Shown here in pieces: positions 35,820 through 45,684 of a stretch of DNA of 64,000 bases (its first letter is position 1; each line of letters starts with the position of its first letter). This stretch comes from Bacteroidales bacterium (GTDB lineage: Bacteria > Bacteroidota > Bacteroidia > Bacteroidales > UBA3824): contig JAFXZT010000043.1 in NCBI GenBank assembly GCA_017541145.1, positions 26,215 to 90,214 on the forward strand, read 5' to 3'. The translations under genes and the position numbers were made by a program. The notes under the pieces were generated by a model that saw nothing but the letters and a program-made list of their open reading frames with translations, did no database searches and was not told where the DNA came from.

Positions 35820-36110
35820 GATAATGTAGTGTTTTGTGGTTGTTTATATTATAGTTAACTGTTTTTTGTTTATATAACACGTAATATTTCATTTACCCTA
35901 ATGTAATTTTTCATTTTTTTTTATTTTTTTTATGATTCAGTTTGGAGAGGTATTTTCAACGCATTGAAAAATTATTTTTGGGTATTTCGTTTCTTTGTTT
36001 GTGGAATATTGAGTAATTTTGAATCGAATTTCAAAACAAATGTTAATGAGGTTTGAATGGCTTAGTTTTTGTAAAAACGGATAATAACGAATTTTTAGTT
36101 AATTTAGATT

Positions 36111-36578
36111 ATGAAAAAAATATTACTCTTTATAATTGCTGTGTTTGTTACTTGCAGTGTTTTCTCTCAAGAGGCACGTCAGGTGATTTGGAAAAATGGC
36201 GATGAAGTTGTAACTCTGAAGGCTGCTAAGGAAGGGGTTACGATGAAGAGCGGTGACCGTTCGGTTTATTCTAACAGTCAAGCTTCCGGTAATATCGGTA
36301 TTGAATGCAGGTTTGAGCCTTCGTCTTTGATGTCGGTGAATGAAGGTAAGGCTGTGGAGTTTGAGGTGAAGTGGTATTATTATATGAGTACTAAACGTTC
36401 TCTTATGAGTACTGCTGTTGTTGCGGTTGATCCTAATACTACGGATAATTATGCTAAGCTTTTGTCTACTAAATCTAATGCAAGATCCGGTTGGTGGGAA
36501 GTTGTTATTAAGAACAAGATTACAGGTCAGGTTGTAACTTACGCCAATCAAGAGGTTTATCAGATAAAATTGAATTAG
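36111..36578 (+). CDS. Secreted protein of unknown function
   Basis: The 155-residue protein has a clear signal peptide (about 1-19, ending VFSQ), so it is exported. The mature part is predicted to be mainly beta strand and contains no Cys except one near 47 (GIECRFEP). No family is recognised. It looks like a small periplasmic or surface beta-sandwich protein. It stands alone, convergent with the barrel protein gene downstream. Confidence 0.75.
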   Translation: MKKILLFIIAVFVTCSVFSQEARQVIWKNGDEVVTLKAAKEGVTMKSGDRSVYSNSQASGNIGIECRFEPSSLMSVNEGKAVEFEVKWYYYMSTKRSLMSTAVVAVDPNTTDNYAKLLSTKSNARSGWWEVVIKNKITGQVVTYANQEVYQIKLN

Positions 36579-36690
36579 CTTTTTACTTTTGTTTTTACTA
36601 TGGAATCTCTTTTTGTCAACGAATAGAAACGAATTAAGACGAATTTTTTTATTCAACGAGGATTTTTATTTTCTTACAGGAAATAAAAAT

Positions 36691-36739
36691 ACGAATAAAA
36701 CGAATATTAATTTTCTGATGTATGATTCGTTTTATTCGT
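36691..36739. terminator. Long hairpin between convergent genes
   Basis: Perfect 15-bp arms ACGAATAAAACGAAT (36691-36705) and ATTCGTTTTATTCGT (36725-36739) enclose 19 nt. Located between genes converging from 36578 and 36798, it probably acts as a two-way terminator, although no long T-tract follows directly. Confidence 0.65.
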
Positions 36740-36797
36740 TGATAAATTAAAAAACTCAACTTCTTTTTTATCACGGAACATGTTCTGTAGGTTCCGG

Positions 36798-37952
36798 TTA
36801 TAAAGATTCCATTTTGTCTAATATTTTGTTTAATAGTTTTGTGTTGATTTTTATTCCTACGGCTAAGGGGTATACTTCGGGGAGCGTGCCTTTTTTGAAT
36901 AATGGTGTCGGCGTGTACTGACATGTAAGGCTTATGCCTTTGTAACCGATGCCGGCTAATAGTGAATATTTCCATTGCTGTATTGTCAGGTCGGAATATT
37001 TTATTTGTTTGTTGCGGTCTTTGTTGTCGTCAATCCATATTTGTTTGGTACGGTTGAAACATCTTATGCCGCCTTCTATTCCTAAATCTATTGCTAAGAT
37101 ATTTCTGTGGATTGGGATATCAATCTGAAAATCTATCGGGATATTAAATGCTATTGTTCTAAGATTGAATCGTTTGAATTTAATTCCTTGTTGCTGTTTG
37201 GTATAGTCGATTGTTATTGTTTCGTCTTTTACTACGAAATCGAAAGTGTTGCGAAATGAGTAATGATTGATTTCAATATTTCCGGTGATGAATAGTCCGC
37301 ATTTCCTTGTTATTTGTATTGGTCTGATATTAAGTGTGTAATCCATTCCGAAACCTCTTGCTATTCGTTGTTCCAGATATTCAGCTCCTTCGGGTGCGCT
37401 AAATCCAAAATCGGAGTTTGTTAATGCATCCCAACGGAATGATATTCCTCCGAAAGTTCCATTGAATTTTAGTATGGGATCAATTAGTTTTCCTTCTAAT
37501 CTTTTTGCTATTATGGAATCTAGTTGTTTGCTGCTTATGAAATTTTCCGGTTTTTTGATATTTATGGACAGGATGTCGTCGTTGAAAGTATATGTTTTTT
37601 CTTTTGAGTCTTCAAATTTGTTTAGTCTGTCTATTGCCGAAGTTATGGAATCTATTTGTATTGTAATAGAGTTGATACCGGCATTTAGTGCTTCTATTTT
37701 AAGTGATTGGGATGAAGTGTCAGTGGAGATTGATGATAGAGAATCAATTGCAGATTGAAATTTGTTACGAGCTTTTATTAATTCGTTTTTTCTGAAGTTG
37801 AGTGCTGAGTTGGCTTCTGTGATTGGGGTGTGTAGTTCGGTTTTGCCGTTTTCAATAGTTTGAATTTGAAGCTGAGCAACAGCGTGTTGTATTTCTATAA
37901 AAAATGTCAACAACAAAAAGTAAAAGCTTTTGAATGATATAATTTTATTCAT
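36798..37952 (-). CDS. Probable outer-membrane beta-barrel protein with N-terminal coiled coil
   Basis: The 384-residue protein starts with a signal peptide (about 1-26, cleavage near AVAQ). A helical coiled-coil-like stretch (about 40-115) follows, and from about 165 to the end it has alternating strands with aromatic girdles, as in a small Bacteroidota outer-membrane barrel (for example GGISFRWDALTNSDFGF, YSLLAGIGYKGISLTCQYTPTPLF). No TonB box or plug is present, so it is not a TonB receptor. The coil could contact peptidoglycan or a periplasmic partner. The specific role is unknown. Confidence 0.65.
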   Translation of the reverse strand: MNKIISFKSFYFLLLTFFIEIQHAVAQLQIQTIENGKTELHTPITEANSALNFRKNELIKARNKFQSAIDSLSSISTDTSSQSLKIEALNAGINSITIQIDSITSAIDRLNKFEDSKEKTYTFNDDILSINIKKPENFISSKQLDSIIAKRLEGKLIDPILKFNGTFGGISFRWDALTNSDFGFSAPEGAEYLEQRIARGFGMDYTLNIRPIQITRKCGLFITGNIEINHYSFRNTFDFVVKDETITIDYTKQQQGIKFKRFNLRTIAFNIPIDFQIDIPIHRNILAIDLGIEGGIRCFNRTKQIWIDDNKDRNKQIKYSDLTIQQWKYSLLAGIGYKGISLTCQYTPTPLFKKGTLPEVYPLAVGIKINTKLLNKILDKMESL

Positions 37953-38000
37953 AATTCAACAATAATTTGAGAATTTTTAATACACAAAGAAAAAAAATAT

Positions 38001-38031
38001 TTTGTAATTCAGCAATAAATAAATAAATTTG
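38001..38031 (+). promoter_or_regulatory. Promoter of the sigma/anti-sigma operon
   Basis: TTTG (38001-38004), a 19-bp spacer and TAAATTTG (38024-38031) match the housekeeping consensus, so basal expression is likely independent of the encoded sigma factor. The leader is about 27 nt. Confidence 0.7.
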
Positions 38032-38062
38032 GGGGAAATAAAAACAATAAGACTAATAAAAT

Positions 38063-38608
38063 ATGAGTGCTCTGACAGACAAAGAGTTTGAATATTTTTT
38101 CAAAAAATATTTCGTATCGCTAACTGTATATTGCACAAAATTTGTAAAGGATACTGAAATAGGCAAGGATATCGCACACAAGTGTTTTATGAAAATCTGG
38201 GAAAAGCGCAGTACGTTGCAAACTGAAAGCAATATTCCCGGATTGTTGTATAAAATAGGCTACAATTTATCAATGAATTATATCCGAGATACCAAGAAGT
38301 TTACAACAGATGAAACACTTCCGTTGATGGAAAGTGAAAATTCTGAGGCTGATAAGGATATACAAGCTGCTGAATTGGAAGCCGCCGTTGTAGAGACTAT
38401 CAAAGCTATGCCGGAAAAAAGCAGAAAGGTTTTTTTGATGAGTCGTTACGACAATTTATCTAATAACTCTATTGCCGAAAAACTTGGAATTAGCATCAAA
38501 ACCGTGGAAGCTCATATTACTACGGCTCTCAAGATGTTGAGGAAAAAAATTTATGGTAGTGAGAAAATTTTAATAGGGTTTTTGCTGGGATGTGTGTTAT
38601 ATTGTTAA
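38063..38608 (+). CDS. ECF RNA polymerase sigma factor, FecI-like
   Basis: The 181-residue protein is an extracytoplasmic-function sigma factor. Region 2 is at about 8-75 (DIAHKCFMKIWEKR, then LLYKIGYNLSMNYIRD) and region 4 at about 110-165 (MPEKSRKVFLMSRYDNLSNNSIAEKLGISIKTVEAHI). A short hydrophobic C-terminal tail (ILIGFLLGCVLYC) is often seen in Bacteroidota FecI proteins. It is followed 62 bp later by a FecR-type anti-sigma gene and then an STN-bearing receptor, the full cell-surface signalling set. It probably activates this locus or the SusC/D genes. Confidence 0.93.
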   Translation: MSALTDKEFEYFFKKYFVSLTVYCTKFVKDTEIGKDIAHKCFMKIWEKRSTLQTESNIPGLLYKIGYNLSMNYIRDTKKFTTDETLPLMESENSEADKDIQAAELEAAVVETIKAMPEKSRKVFLMSRYDNLSNNSIAEKLGISIKTVEAHITTALKMLRKKIYGSEKILIGFLLGCVLYC

Positions 38609-38670
38609 GAAACAAAAAAAGACGAAATATTTAAGCTTACTAAACATTAGCATTTATCTTTAAAACCAAA

Positions 38671-39516
38671 ATGGAAACAAACAGATTCGATAATATTCCA
38701 AATATTTCCAGACTGGATTTTTTGGATATTGATACGGAAAAAGAATGGCAAAAATTTAGAACGGAGGCGGGAATCGGTGCGGCAGAAGCCAAGACATTCC
38801 GGTTGTCTTCCGTTTTCAAGATTGCTGCGTCTGTAGTTTTGATTGCAGGTGCTACACTCTTTACATACAAATCTATCAACCAACCGCATCAAGATACTTT
38901 TATCGCTGAATGTCAAGCTATAGAAACCGTTGTAGAAAATTCAACTAAAATCAGTATTAACAAAAACAGCGAGGTTATTTGTACTGAGCAAACCGACGGA
39001 ATCTATGATGTTAAACTAAAAGGCGAGGCGTATTTTGATGTTGAGAAAAATCCTGACCGTACTTTCAGAATTACAACCGAAGATATTACCGTAATTGTTC
39101 ACGGTACTTCGTTTGATGTTTGCGAGCAGGATAATCAGACTGTTGTTACCGTTACTTCGGGAAATGTAGAGGTAAGAAACAACAAAACTGATAAAGCTGT
39201 TACCGATATCACCAAAGGTAAGCAACTTACTTGTAAAAAAGACGGTGAGATGACGGTAAAAGATGTTGAAAACTTTAATGATATTGCTTGGAAGTTCAAG
39301 AAATTTGAATTCAACAATCAAGCTATATCCGAGGTTATCAGCGAATTGAGCAAAGTTTACGATTTTAAATACTCATTTACTTCCAACGATATCAAAAATA
39401 TTACCTTGACGGGTACTTTTGATAACCAAAACTTGCAGTCGATCTTCAATGTTTTGGAACAGACTCTTGACATCAAAATTGAAAACAACAACGGCGAAGT
39501 CAAGATTGGAAAATAA
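38671..39516 (+). CDS. FecR-family anti-sigma factor
   Basis: The 281-residue protein has a short cytoplasmic N-terminus that would bind the sigma factor, one membrane segment (about 50-66), a periplasmic FecR domain (about 90-185) and a C-terminal STN-like/DUF4974 domain (about 205-281). In the known pathway the STN domain of the outer-membrane receptor contacts FecR, which releases or activates the sigma factor. It is somewhat shorter than typical Bacteroidota FecR proteins (about 320-390), with the cytoplasmic part the compact end. It precedes the receptor gene by 14 bp. Confidence 0.92.
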   Translation: METNRFDNIPNISRLDFLDIDTEKEWQKFRTEAGIGAAEAKTFRLSSVFKIAASVVLIAGATLFTYKSINQPHQDTFIAECQAIETVVENSTKISINKNSEVICTEQTDGIYDVKLKGEAYFDVEKNPDRTFRITTEDITVIVHGTSFDVCEQDNQTVVTVTSGNVEVRNNKTDKAVTDITKGKQLTCKKDGEMTVKDVENFNDIAWKFKKFEFNNQAISEVISELSKVYDFKYSFTSNDIKNITLTGTFDNQNLQSIFNVLEQTLDIKIENNNGEVKIGK

Positions 39517-39530
39517 TTTTTTCTGCAAAT

Positions 39531-42173
39531 ATGCCGAAATATGATTATCACCATTTTGTACTTTTGTTACTAATATTGATATTACCATTCAAAGCAATGG
39601 CTCAAAATGGTGATAATCTTAATCTTATAGACTTATCTTATAAAAAAGAAACACTTAAAACCATTCTCGACGATATTTCGCTTCAGAGCGGACTGCATTT
39701 TGTGTACAATACCGAACAAATCAACGATCAAATAAAAATAGATATTCGTGTTCACAAAAAAGATGTTGATTATGTGATGAATAAGATTTCCGAGATTCTG
39801 GATTTTACGTATATCAAGATTGAAAAACAAATAATTCTTAAACCCAGAAAAGAAGAAATCTCAACTCCCAAAGATAATTTCAAGACTCTTACTGTATCGG
39901 GATATGTTCGTGACGAAAAGTCACATGAAGTACTTATCGGAGCTACTGTAAGTATCGAAGGCAAAAATGTCGGTACATCAACAAATGCTTACGGTTATTA
40001 CACATTGCCGTTGAAACGCGGTGTTTATACTCTTGTATTTTCGTATCTCGGTTACAAGAGAGAATATGTAAGTATCAATTTGGACGGTAATGTAAAAATC
40101 GATAAATATCTTGAAAATACCGAAACCTATCACGAGGCAATTTCTATACACGGCGAGGACAAAAATACTGATGTAAAAGAAACTCTTACACGAAGTACCA
40201 GCAGTATTAATGTTAAAGATTTTTCGCAATATTCGGGACTTGTTTTGGGTAGCGATCTTGTAGGAATTTTGGCTACTGACCACGGTATTACAAGACTTTC
40301 TGACGGTTCTGCGTTTTATAGTGTAAGAGGCGGCGGTAAGGATCAGAACTTGATTTTGATTGATGAAGCTCCGATTTATCACCCTTCGCATCTTTTCGGG
40401 TTCTATTCGTCGGTGTCGGGAGATGCTATCAATGCTATTGAGGTTTTTACTTCTGACTTTCCTTTGAAATACGGAGGAAGGCTTTCTTCTATTACGGATA
40501 TCAGAACTCGTGACGGCAGTCTCGGTAAATTTCAGTTCAGCGGTGAAATTACGCCGTTTACAGTTTCCGGGATGTTTGAAATTCCAATCAACAAAGAGAA
40601 AATCACTTCTACTATTAACTATAGAAAGTCGATACTCAGGATGTTTCAAGGGTTGATAAATCGTGAGGGTGACAACAATTTTTATGATGTTAATGCCAAA
40701 ATACATCTGAAGATTTCGGACAAAAACAGACTCTATTTGTCGTATTATGCCAGCAAAGACGATTACAACGATTTGGAAACCGGTTTCAATTATGCTGTTG
40801 ATTGGAGAAATATTGCTGCTACTATCCGTGATTATCATGTAATCAGTAACAAGATTTTTATGAACAATTCGGCGTATATCGGTCAGTACAATTATTGGAT
40901 TTTTACCAACAACGAACATTCCAACTATTGGACTACAAGTATTCGTAACCTGAGTTTCAAAACCGATTTTGTGCATAATCTTTTGCCGAATATTACATTG
41001 CGATACGGCGGAGAATATTCGTTCCATTTCTTTACGCCTGCGCGATTGTATACCGATAACAAAAAATCCAACAGCGGACTTCTTACAGGTAATGCCGATA
41101 ATATAATTTCTTACTTAGGGGCTGAAACTAAGATTAATGATGCCGTTTCGTTTAAAATCGGTGCAAGATTCAATCTTTGGGACAATTACGGTAAAGCCAA
41201 AAGTTATTATTATAGCGATAGAACCATGACTTGGGATACAATTTCATATCCTAAAGGTCGGTTCAATTATTTTGTAAGAATAGAGCCGAGAGCCGCAATT
41301 GTTTTGAGAGCGAGTTCTAATTTGAGTTTTAAAATTTCGGCGGAGAGAAATTTTCAGTTTCTGCATACATTATCCAATTCTATCAGTCCGTTTACAACTC
41401 TTGACCTTTGGGTACCGAGCGGAAATTATTTTCAGCCGCAAAGTGCTGATAATCTTACTATTGATGCAATGCTCAGACTTCGTGATATTTATCTTACATT
41501 TTGCACTTATTACAAATACAGCAACAATCTTACTGAGTATAAACTTCATGCTAATATGTTGTTGAATCAAACTATTGAAAATGAATTTTATCTCAGCAGG
41601 TCAGAGAGTTACGGTTTTGAAATCGCTGCTGAAAAAAAGACCGGAAAACTCAATATCAAGACATTTTATTCTTATTCACATTCAAGACGTTTTACGCCGG
41701 AATTGTACAAAAAGAAATATATTTCGGATAATAATATTCCTCATACATTGCATATAATGGTAGGTTATAGTTTTAATAAGCATATCACATTAAAAGCAGA
41801 TTGGAATTTCAATACGGGAATACCATACACCAAACCTGTCGGATTCTATTATTACGAAGATTACAAAATCCCGTATTACGGCGACCGTAACAATGCACGA
41901 CTTCCCAATTATCATAAAATGAATGTTGCTTTGGAATGGCATTTACAATCACTCTCGCACAAGATAATGAAGAATTTTAGCCATTCGCTTACATTTTCGG
42001 TTTATAACGTTTACAACCGTACTAATTTTGTAATGGTAAGTTACAACAAGATAAAAACTGCCTCAGGAGAATATGTTGTACCTTCCAATTATATGAAAGA
42101 TAATCAGTTTGTTGCAACCGGATTATCGCTTCCCGGTATAATGCCTTTCATTAGTTACAAGTTGAAATGGTAA
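39531..42173 (+). CDS. TonB-dependent receptor with N-terminal STN signalling domain
   Basis: The 880-residue outer-membrane receptor has a signal peptide (about 1-24), an STN domain (about 30-105), a carboxypeptidase-like regulatory domain (about 122-190, starting TVSGYVRDE) and a plug with FYSVRGGGKDQNLILIDEAPIYHP (about 260-290). A barrel follows to the end. STN domains signal through FecR, and the fecI/fecR-like genes are immediately upstream with a 14-bp gap. It is shorter than SusC proteins and has no SusD of its own, so it may act mainly as a ligand sensor. The ligand cannot be read from sequence. Confidence 0.92.
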   Translation: MPKYDYHHFVLLLLILILPFKAMAQNGDNLNLIDLSYKKETLKTILDDISLQSGLHFVYNTEQINDQIKIDIRVHKKDVDYVMNKISEILDFTYIKIEKQIILKPRKEEISTPKDNFKTLTVSGYVRDEKSHEVLIGATVSIEGKNVGTSTNAYGYYTLPLKRGVYTLVFSYLGYKREYVSINLDGNVKIDKYLENTETYHEAISIHGEDKNTDVKETLTRSTSSINVKDFSQYSGLVLGSDLVGILATDHGITRLSDGSAFYSVRGGGKDQNLILIDEAPIYHPSHLFGFYSSVSGDAINAIEVFTSDFPLKYGGRLSSITDIRTRDGSLGKFQFSGEITPFTVSGMFEIPINKEKITSTINYRKSILRMFQGLINREGDNNFYDVNAKIHLKISDKNRLYLSYYASKDDYNDLETGFNYAVDWRNIAATIRDYHVISNKIFMNNSAYIGQYNYWIFTNNEHSNYWTTSIRNLSFKTDFVHNLLPNITLRYGGEYSFHFFTPARLYTDNKKSNSGLLTGNADNIISYLGAETKINDAVSFKIGARFNLWDNYGKAKSYYYSDRTMTWDTISYPKGRFNYFVRIEPRAAIVLRASSNLSFKISAERNFQFLHTLSNSISPFTTLDLWVPSGNYFQPQSADNLTIDAMLRLRDIYLTFCTYYKYSNNLTEYKLHANMLLNQTIENEFYLSRSESYGFEIAAEKKTGKLNIKTFYSYSHSRRFTPELYKKKYISDNNIPHTLHIMVGYSFNKHITLKADWNFNTGIPYTKPVGFYYYEDYKIPYYGDRNNARLPNYHKMNVALEWHLQSLSHKIMKNFSHSLTFSVYNVYNRTNFVMVSYNKIKTASGEYVVPSNYMKDNQFVATGLSLPGIMPFISYKLKW

Positions 42174-42549
42174 TTAACATCCCATTGTATTGTTATTGTT
42201 AAGCGTTAGGAATACGCTATTAAAATGACGCCGGACTATGATTTATATTTTTAATTATTTTTAATAAATGTATAACTGACAATTGTTAAAATCTGCATTT
42301 TGTGTTAAATGTATTTAACAATAAAAGTACCAAAAAATTAAACTATAATATACAATTAACAATTTACTAATGTTAAGTTTTAAAATTTTTAAAAGAAAAC
42401 GTTGATTGAATATCAATAACTTATATACAAAATTCGGAACAATACTTTTGAAAAAGCGGTAATTTACTTGACAGATATATTTTCTGATTGTATATTTGCT
42501 GATGAAAAAAACTAATTTTTTATTAACATTAACCAAATTTATGCTTTTT
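42174..42549. other. Intergenic region with SusC promoter
   Basis: This gap of about 370 bp is very AT-rich. It holds a small AGCGT/ACGCT hairpin near 42203-42219 and the promoter at 42468-42498. No gene or repeat is recognised. Confidence 0.55.
42468..42498 (+). promoter_or_regulatory. Promoter of the susC-susD operon, deciding the susC start
   Basis: TTG (42468-42470), a 20-bp spacer and TATATTTG (42491-42498) fit the consensus. Transcription should start around 42502-42505. That places the first in-frame codons (TTG 42496, ATG 42502) at or before the RNA 5' end. Confidence 0.65.
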
Positions 42550-45500
42550 ATGAGAAGATTATTTCTATTGGGATTATTTATTATGCTGATCCCATTCGCA
42601 TTGAGCGCACAAAATATCCGTGTTTCGGGTACAGTGCTTGATGCAGAAAACAGTCCACTTCCGGGTGTAAATGTCATTCAGACTGGTACTACCAACGGAA
42701 CGATTACTGACCTCGACGGAAAGTACGAAATTGAAGTTCCGTCTGATGCTTCACTAACATTTTCTTTCATCGGCTGTCTCAGCCAAACTGTTAACGTAGA
42801 AGGCAAAACTTCTTTGCCTGCTATTACTCTTCAATCCGACGACAAAGAAATCGAACAAGTTGTCGTAGTGGGTTACGGTACACAACGTAAAAGTGACCTT
42901 ACCGGTTCGGTTGCACAAGTAAAAGGTGATGACCTTATGAACAGATCTACCACCGATGCTGCTGCTGCTCTCCAAGGTAAAGCTGCCGGTATCCAAATCG
43001 TAAACGGTTCCGGTAAACCTGGTCAAGGTGCTTCTATCCGTGTTCGTGGTTACTCTTCTAACGCTGAACAAATCGGTCCGCTTTTGATTGTGGACGGTTT
43101 GCCTGTTTCAAGCATTCAATACCTCGATCCTTCTATGATAGAATCTATGGAGGTTTTGAAGGATGCTGCCTCTGCCGCTATTTATGGTGCTCAAGCCGGT
43201 AATGGTGTTATCCTTATCACTACCAAATCTGGTAAGAAAGGTAAAGGTACTGTTACTTACGATGCTAAATTCACCAACCAAATGCTTGGTCATGTTCCTG
43301 AACTCCTCAACGCATCTCAATTCAAAGATTGGATGTCAATGCAGTTAGGCGAAGAAAAAGTAAATAATGATATGGCTGACGCTACATCAAAATATGGTTG
43401 GGATCCTAACACCAATACAAATTGGATGGATGAATACTTCCAAAATACATGGGCTCAACAGCACACTGTATCTCTCTCAGGTGGTAACGATCGCGGTTCT
43501 TATTTCGCAAGTATGAGTTATGTTGACCAAGACGGTATCGTAAAAGGTAACAAAGATAAATACGAACGTTTGACTGCTCAAATCAATGCTGATTACAAAA
43601 TAAAGGATTGGTTGCAAATCGGTACTAACACCTCTATCGAAAAATGGAAATCAAGAGGTATTTCTGAAAACGGTTACGGTTCAGCATTTGAAATGCTTTT
43701 GCTTATCGACCCGATGACTCCGGTTTACTGGACATCATACGATCAATTCCTTGATGAATACAAAGGTGAATACAAAAAATACAGAGAAGGTAATTCTAAT
43801 TACACATTCTTCGGTAATGAAAATGGTCTTTACGCAACATCATATTTCAACCCTCGTCTTGCCGGTGGTAACCCATTCTCTCAAAGAGATCGTGCAAGAG
43901 AAGAAAAAGACGGTGTTAATGTAAACGGTTCTGCTTACATCAATATCAATCCTATTAAACAGATTACATATACCTCACGCTTAGGTTATCGTATTTCTTA
44001 CAACAACACAAGCAACTACGAATTCCCGTATTATCTTAACGGTCAGACCAAAGGTGATACCTATACAATTAGCGGTGTTAACCAAAACGCTTTGTGGTAT
44101 CAATGGGAAAACTTCGTGAACTACAATCAAACTTTTGCTGATAAACACAATGTTACTGCAATGGTTGGTATGTCTTTCCGCGAAAACAACACTAACGAAG
44201 TTAACGCAAAGGCTGAAGGTTCAGACATCCTCAAAGACTATTCAGATAATTACATCTATCTCAATAGTGTAAACGCAAAAGATGATACAAAGAAAACTAT
44301 AGGCGGTGTTCCTAATACACAACGTGCTATCTCTTACTTCGGTCGTTTGACTTATAGCTACGACAATCGTTACAGCGTTCAAACAAACTTCCGTGCTGAC
44401 GCATTCGATGCTTCAAGACTTGCAGCTGACAACCGTTGGGGTAAATTCTTCTCAGCATCTGCTGGTTGGACATTCTCTAACGAATCTTTCATCAAAGATA
44501 ATATTGACGAAAGCATTATGTCATTCGGTAAAATCCGTGCATCTTGGGGTCAAAACGGTAACGTTAACGTGTTGAGCAACTACAAATATGCTGCAACAGT
44601 TGCTGTTAACGACAAGTTCTACAACTATGACGCTTCAAACAAAGGTTACTACGGTTCTATGCCAAGCGGTATTTCTAACCCTGAGCTTACATGGGAAAAA
44701 TCAGAACAAATCGACCTCGGTGCTGATTTCCGTTTCTTGAGAGATCGTTTGACTGTTGGTCTTGACTGGTACAAGAAAACTACAAAAGACCTTCTCGTAG
44801 ATGCTCCTACAATGCCTGAATCAGGTGTTTCTACTATGACAATCAACGCCGGTGAAATTGAAAACAGCGGTTTTGAAATGGAACTCGCTTGGAGAGACAA
44901 AGTTGGTGATTTCAACTACAGCATTTCTGGTAACATGGCTACATTGCACAACAATGTTACATACCTCGATCCTTCTATTCAACGCGTAAAAGGTGGTAAC
45001 GTAGACGGTTCTAACTTGGGTATGACTTGTTACTTCGAAAAAGATGAACCAATTTGGTACATGCGTGGTTACAAATATGCCGGTAGAAGTGCTGACGGCA
45101 AAGCTCAGTATTACGACAAAGACGGTAACATCACTGAAACTCCATCAGAAGAAGACAAAACTAACGTAGGTTCAGGTATCCCGACATTGACATACGGTAT
45201 CACATTCAACGCTGAATACAAAGGTTTCGACCTTACAATTTTCGGTTCTGGTGCTGCCGGCAATGATATTTACTACGGTCTCTATCGTACAGGTTACAAC
45301 AATATAGCTAAAGGTATTTATGATGATTTCAAAGACGGTAAATTGCCTGAAGCAAACACTGTAGCCGGTGACGGTATGATGTTCTGGAGTTCATCTGCAA
45401 TGGTTTTCAGCGGTGCTTACTTCAAAATTAAACAAATCCAACTTGGTTATACATTGCCAAAACAACTTGTACAAAAAGCATTCATGCAAAATGTAAGAGC

Positions 45501-45651
45501 TTACATCTCTCTTGATGACTTCTTTACATTTACAAAGTATCCGGGTCTTGATCCTGAAACTTGTACAGCAAGCTACAACTGCCCTGGTCTTGATAAAGGT
45601 GCTTATCCTAACATGAAGAAAGTTGTTCTTGGTTTTACTGTTACATTCTAA
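42550..45651 (+). CDS. SusC/RagA-family TonB-linked outer-membrane protein
   Basis: From the ATG at 42550 the product is 1033 residues with a classic signal peptide (MRRLFLLGLFIML...ALSAQ). Starts at 42541 or a leaderless ATG at 42502 are possible. The regulatory domain (VSGTVLDAENSPLPGVNV), the TonB box-plug region with VVVVGYGTQRKSDLTGSV, GIQIVNGSGKPGQGASIRVRG and the DAASAAIYGAQAGNGVILITTK segment define a SusC channel. There is no STN domain. It imports glycans or peptides with the SusD lid encoded 33 bp downstream. Codon use (GGT, AAC, GTT, CTC) is more biased than in neighbours, which suggests high expression. Confidence 0.96.
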   Translation: MRRLFLLGLFIMLIPFALSAQNIRVSGTVLDAENSPLPGVNVIQTGTTNGTITDLDGKYEIEVPSDASLTFSFIGCLSQTVNVEGKTSLPAITLQSDDKEIEQVVVVGYGTQRKSDLTGSVAQVKGDDLMNRSTTDAAAALQGKAAGIQIVNGSGKPGQGASIRVRGYSSNAEQIGPLLIVDGLPVSSIQYLDPSMIESMEVLKDAASAAIYGAQAGNGVILITTKSGKKGKGTVTYDAKFTNQMLGHVPELLNASQFKDWMSMQLGEEKVNNDMADATSKYGWDPNTNTNWMDEYFQNTWAQQHTVSLSGGNDRGSYFASMSYVDQDGIVKGNKDKYERLTAQINADYKIKDWLQIGTNTSIEKWKSRGISENGYGSAFEMLLLIDPMTPVYWTSYDQFLDEYKGEYKKYREGNSNYTFFGNENGLYATSYFNPRLAGGNPFSQRDRAREEKDGVNVNGSAYININPIKQITYTSRLGYRISYNNTSNYEFPYYLNGQTKGDTYTISGVNQNALWYQWENFVNYNQTFADKHNVTAMVGMSFRENNTNEVNAKAEGSDILKDYSDNYIYLNSVNAKDDTKKTIGGVPNTQRAISYFGRLTYSYDNRYSVQTNFRADAFDASRLAADNRWGKFFSASAGWTFSNESFIKDNIDESIMSFGKIRASWGQNGNVNVLSNYKYAATVAVNDKFYNYDASNKGYYGSMPSGISNPELTWEKSEQIDLGADFRFLRDRLTVGLDWYKKTTKDLLVDAPTMPESGVSTMTINAGEIENSGFEMELAWRDKVGDFNYSISGNMATLHNNVTYLDPSIQRVKGGNVDGSNLGMTCYFEKDEPIWYMRGYKYAGRSADGKAQYYDKDGNITETPSEEDKTNVGSGIPTLTYGITFNAEYKGFDLTIFGSGAAGNDIYYGLYRTGYNNIAKGIYDDFKDGKLPEANTVAGDGMMFWSSSAMVFSGAYFKIKQIQLGYTLPKQLVQKAFMQNVRAYISLDDFFTFTKYPGLDPETCTASYNCPGLDKGAYPNMKKVVLGFTVTF

Positions 45652-45684
45652 CCAATTAAAATTTTTTAAAAACTGAATTTTATA

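Larger units (their letters stand above)
35072..36110. other. Repeat-rich intergenic region with a possible small ORF
   Basis: This 1039-bp gap has the queA terminator, iterated ACGGAAAA-like motifs (35145-35222), three GTAGAG-family palindromes (35225-35246, 35415-35439 and a degenerate one near 35545-35568), a 22-bp tandem array (35255-35404), a second terminator (35571-35605) and a 42-codon ORF on the minus strand (35691-35819). The remainder to 36110 is AT-rich with nothing recognised. Confidence 0.75.

Noticed and set aside
39978..41027. 349-codon ORF antisense to the TonB receptor gene
   Set aside because: Its product has no recognisable domain and it overlaps the conserved plug and barrel coding sequence; shadow of a real gene.
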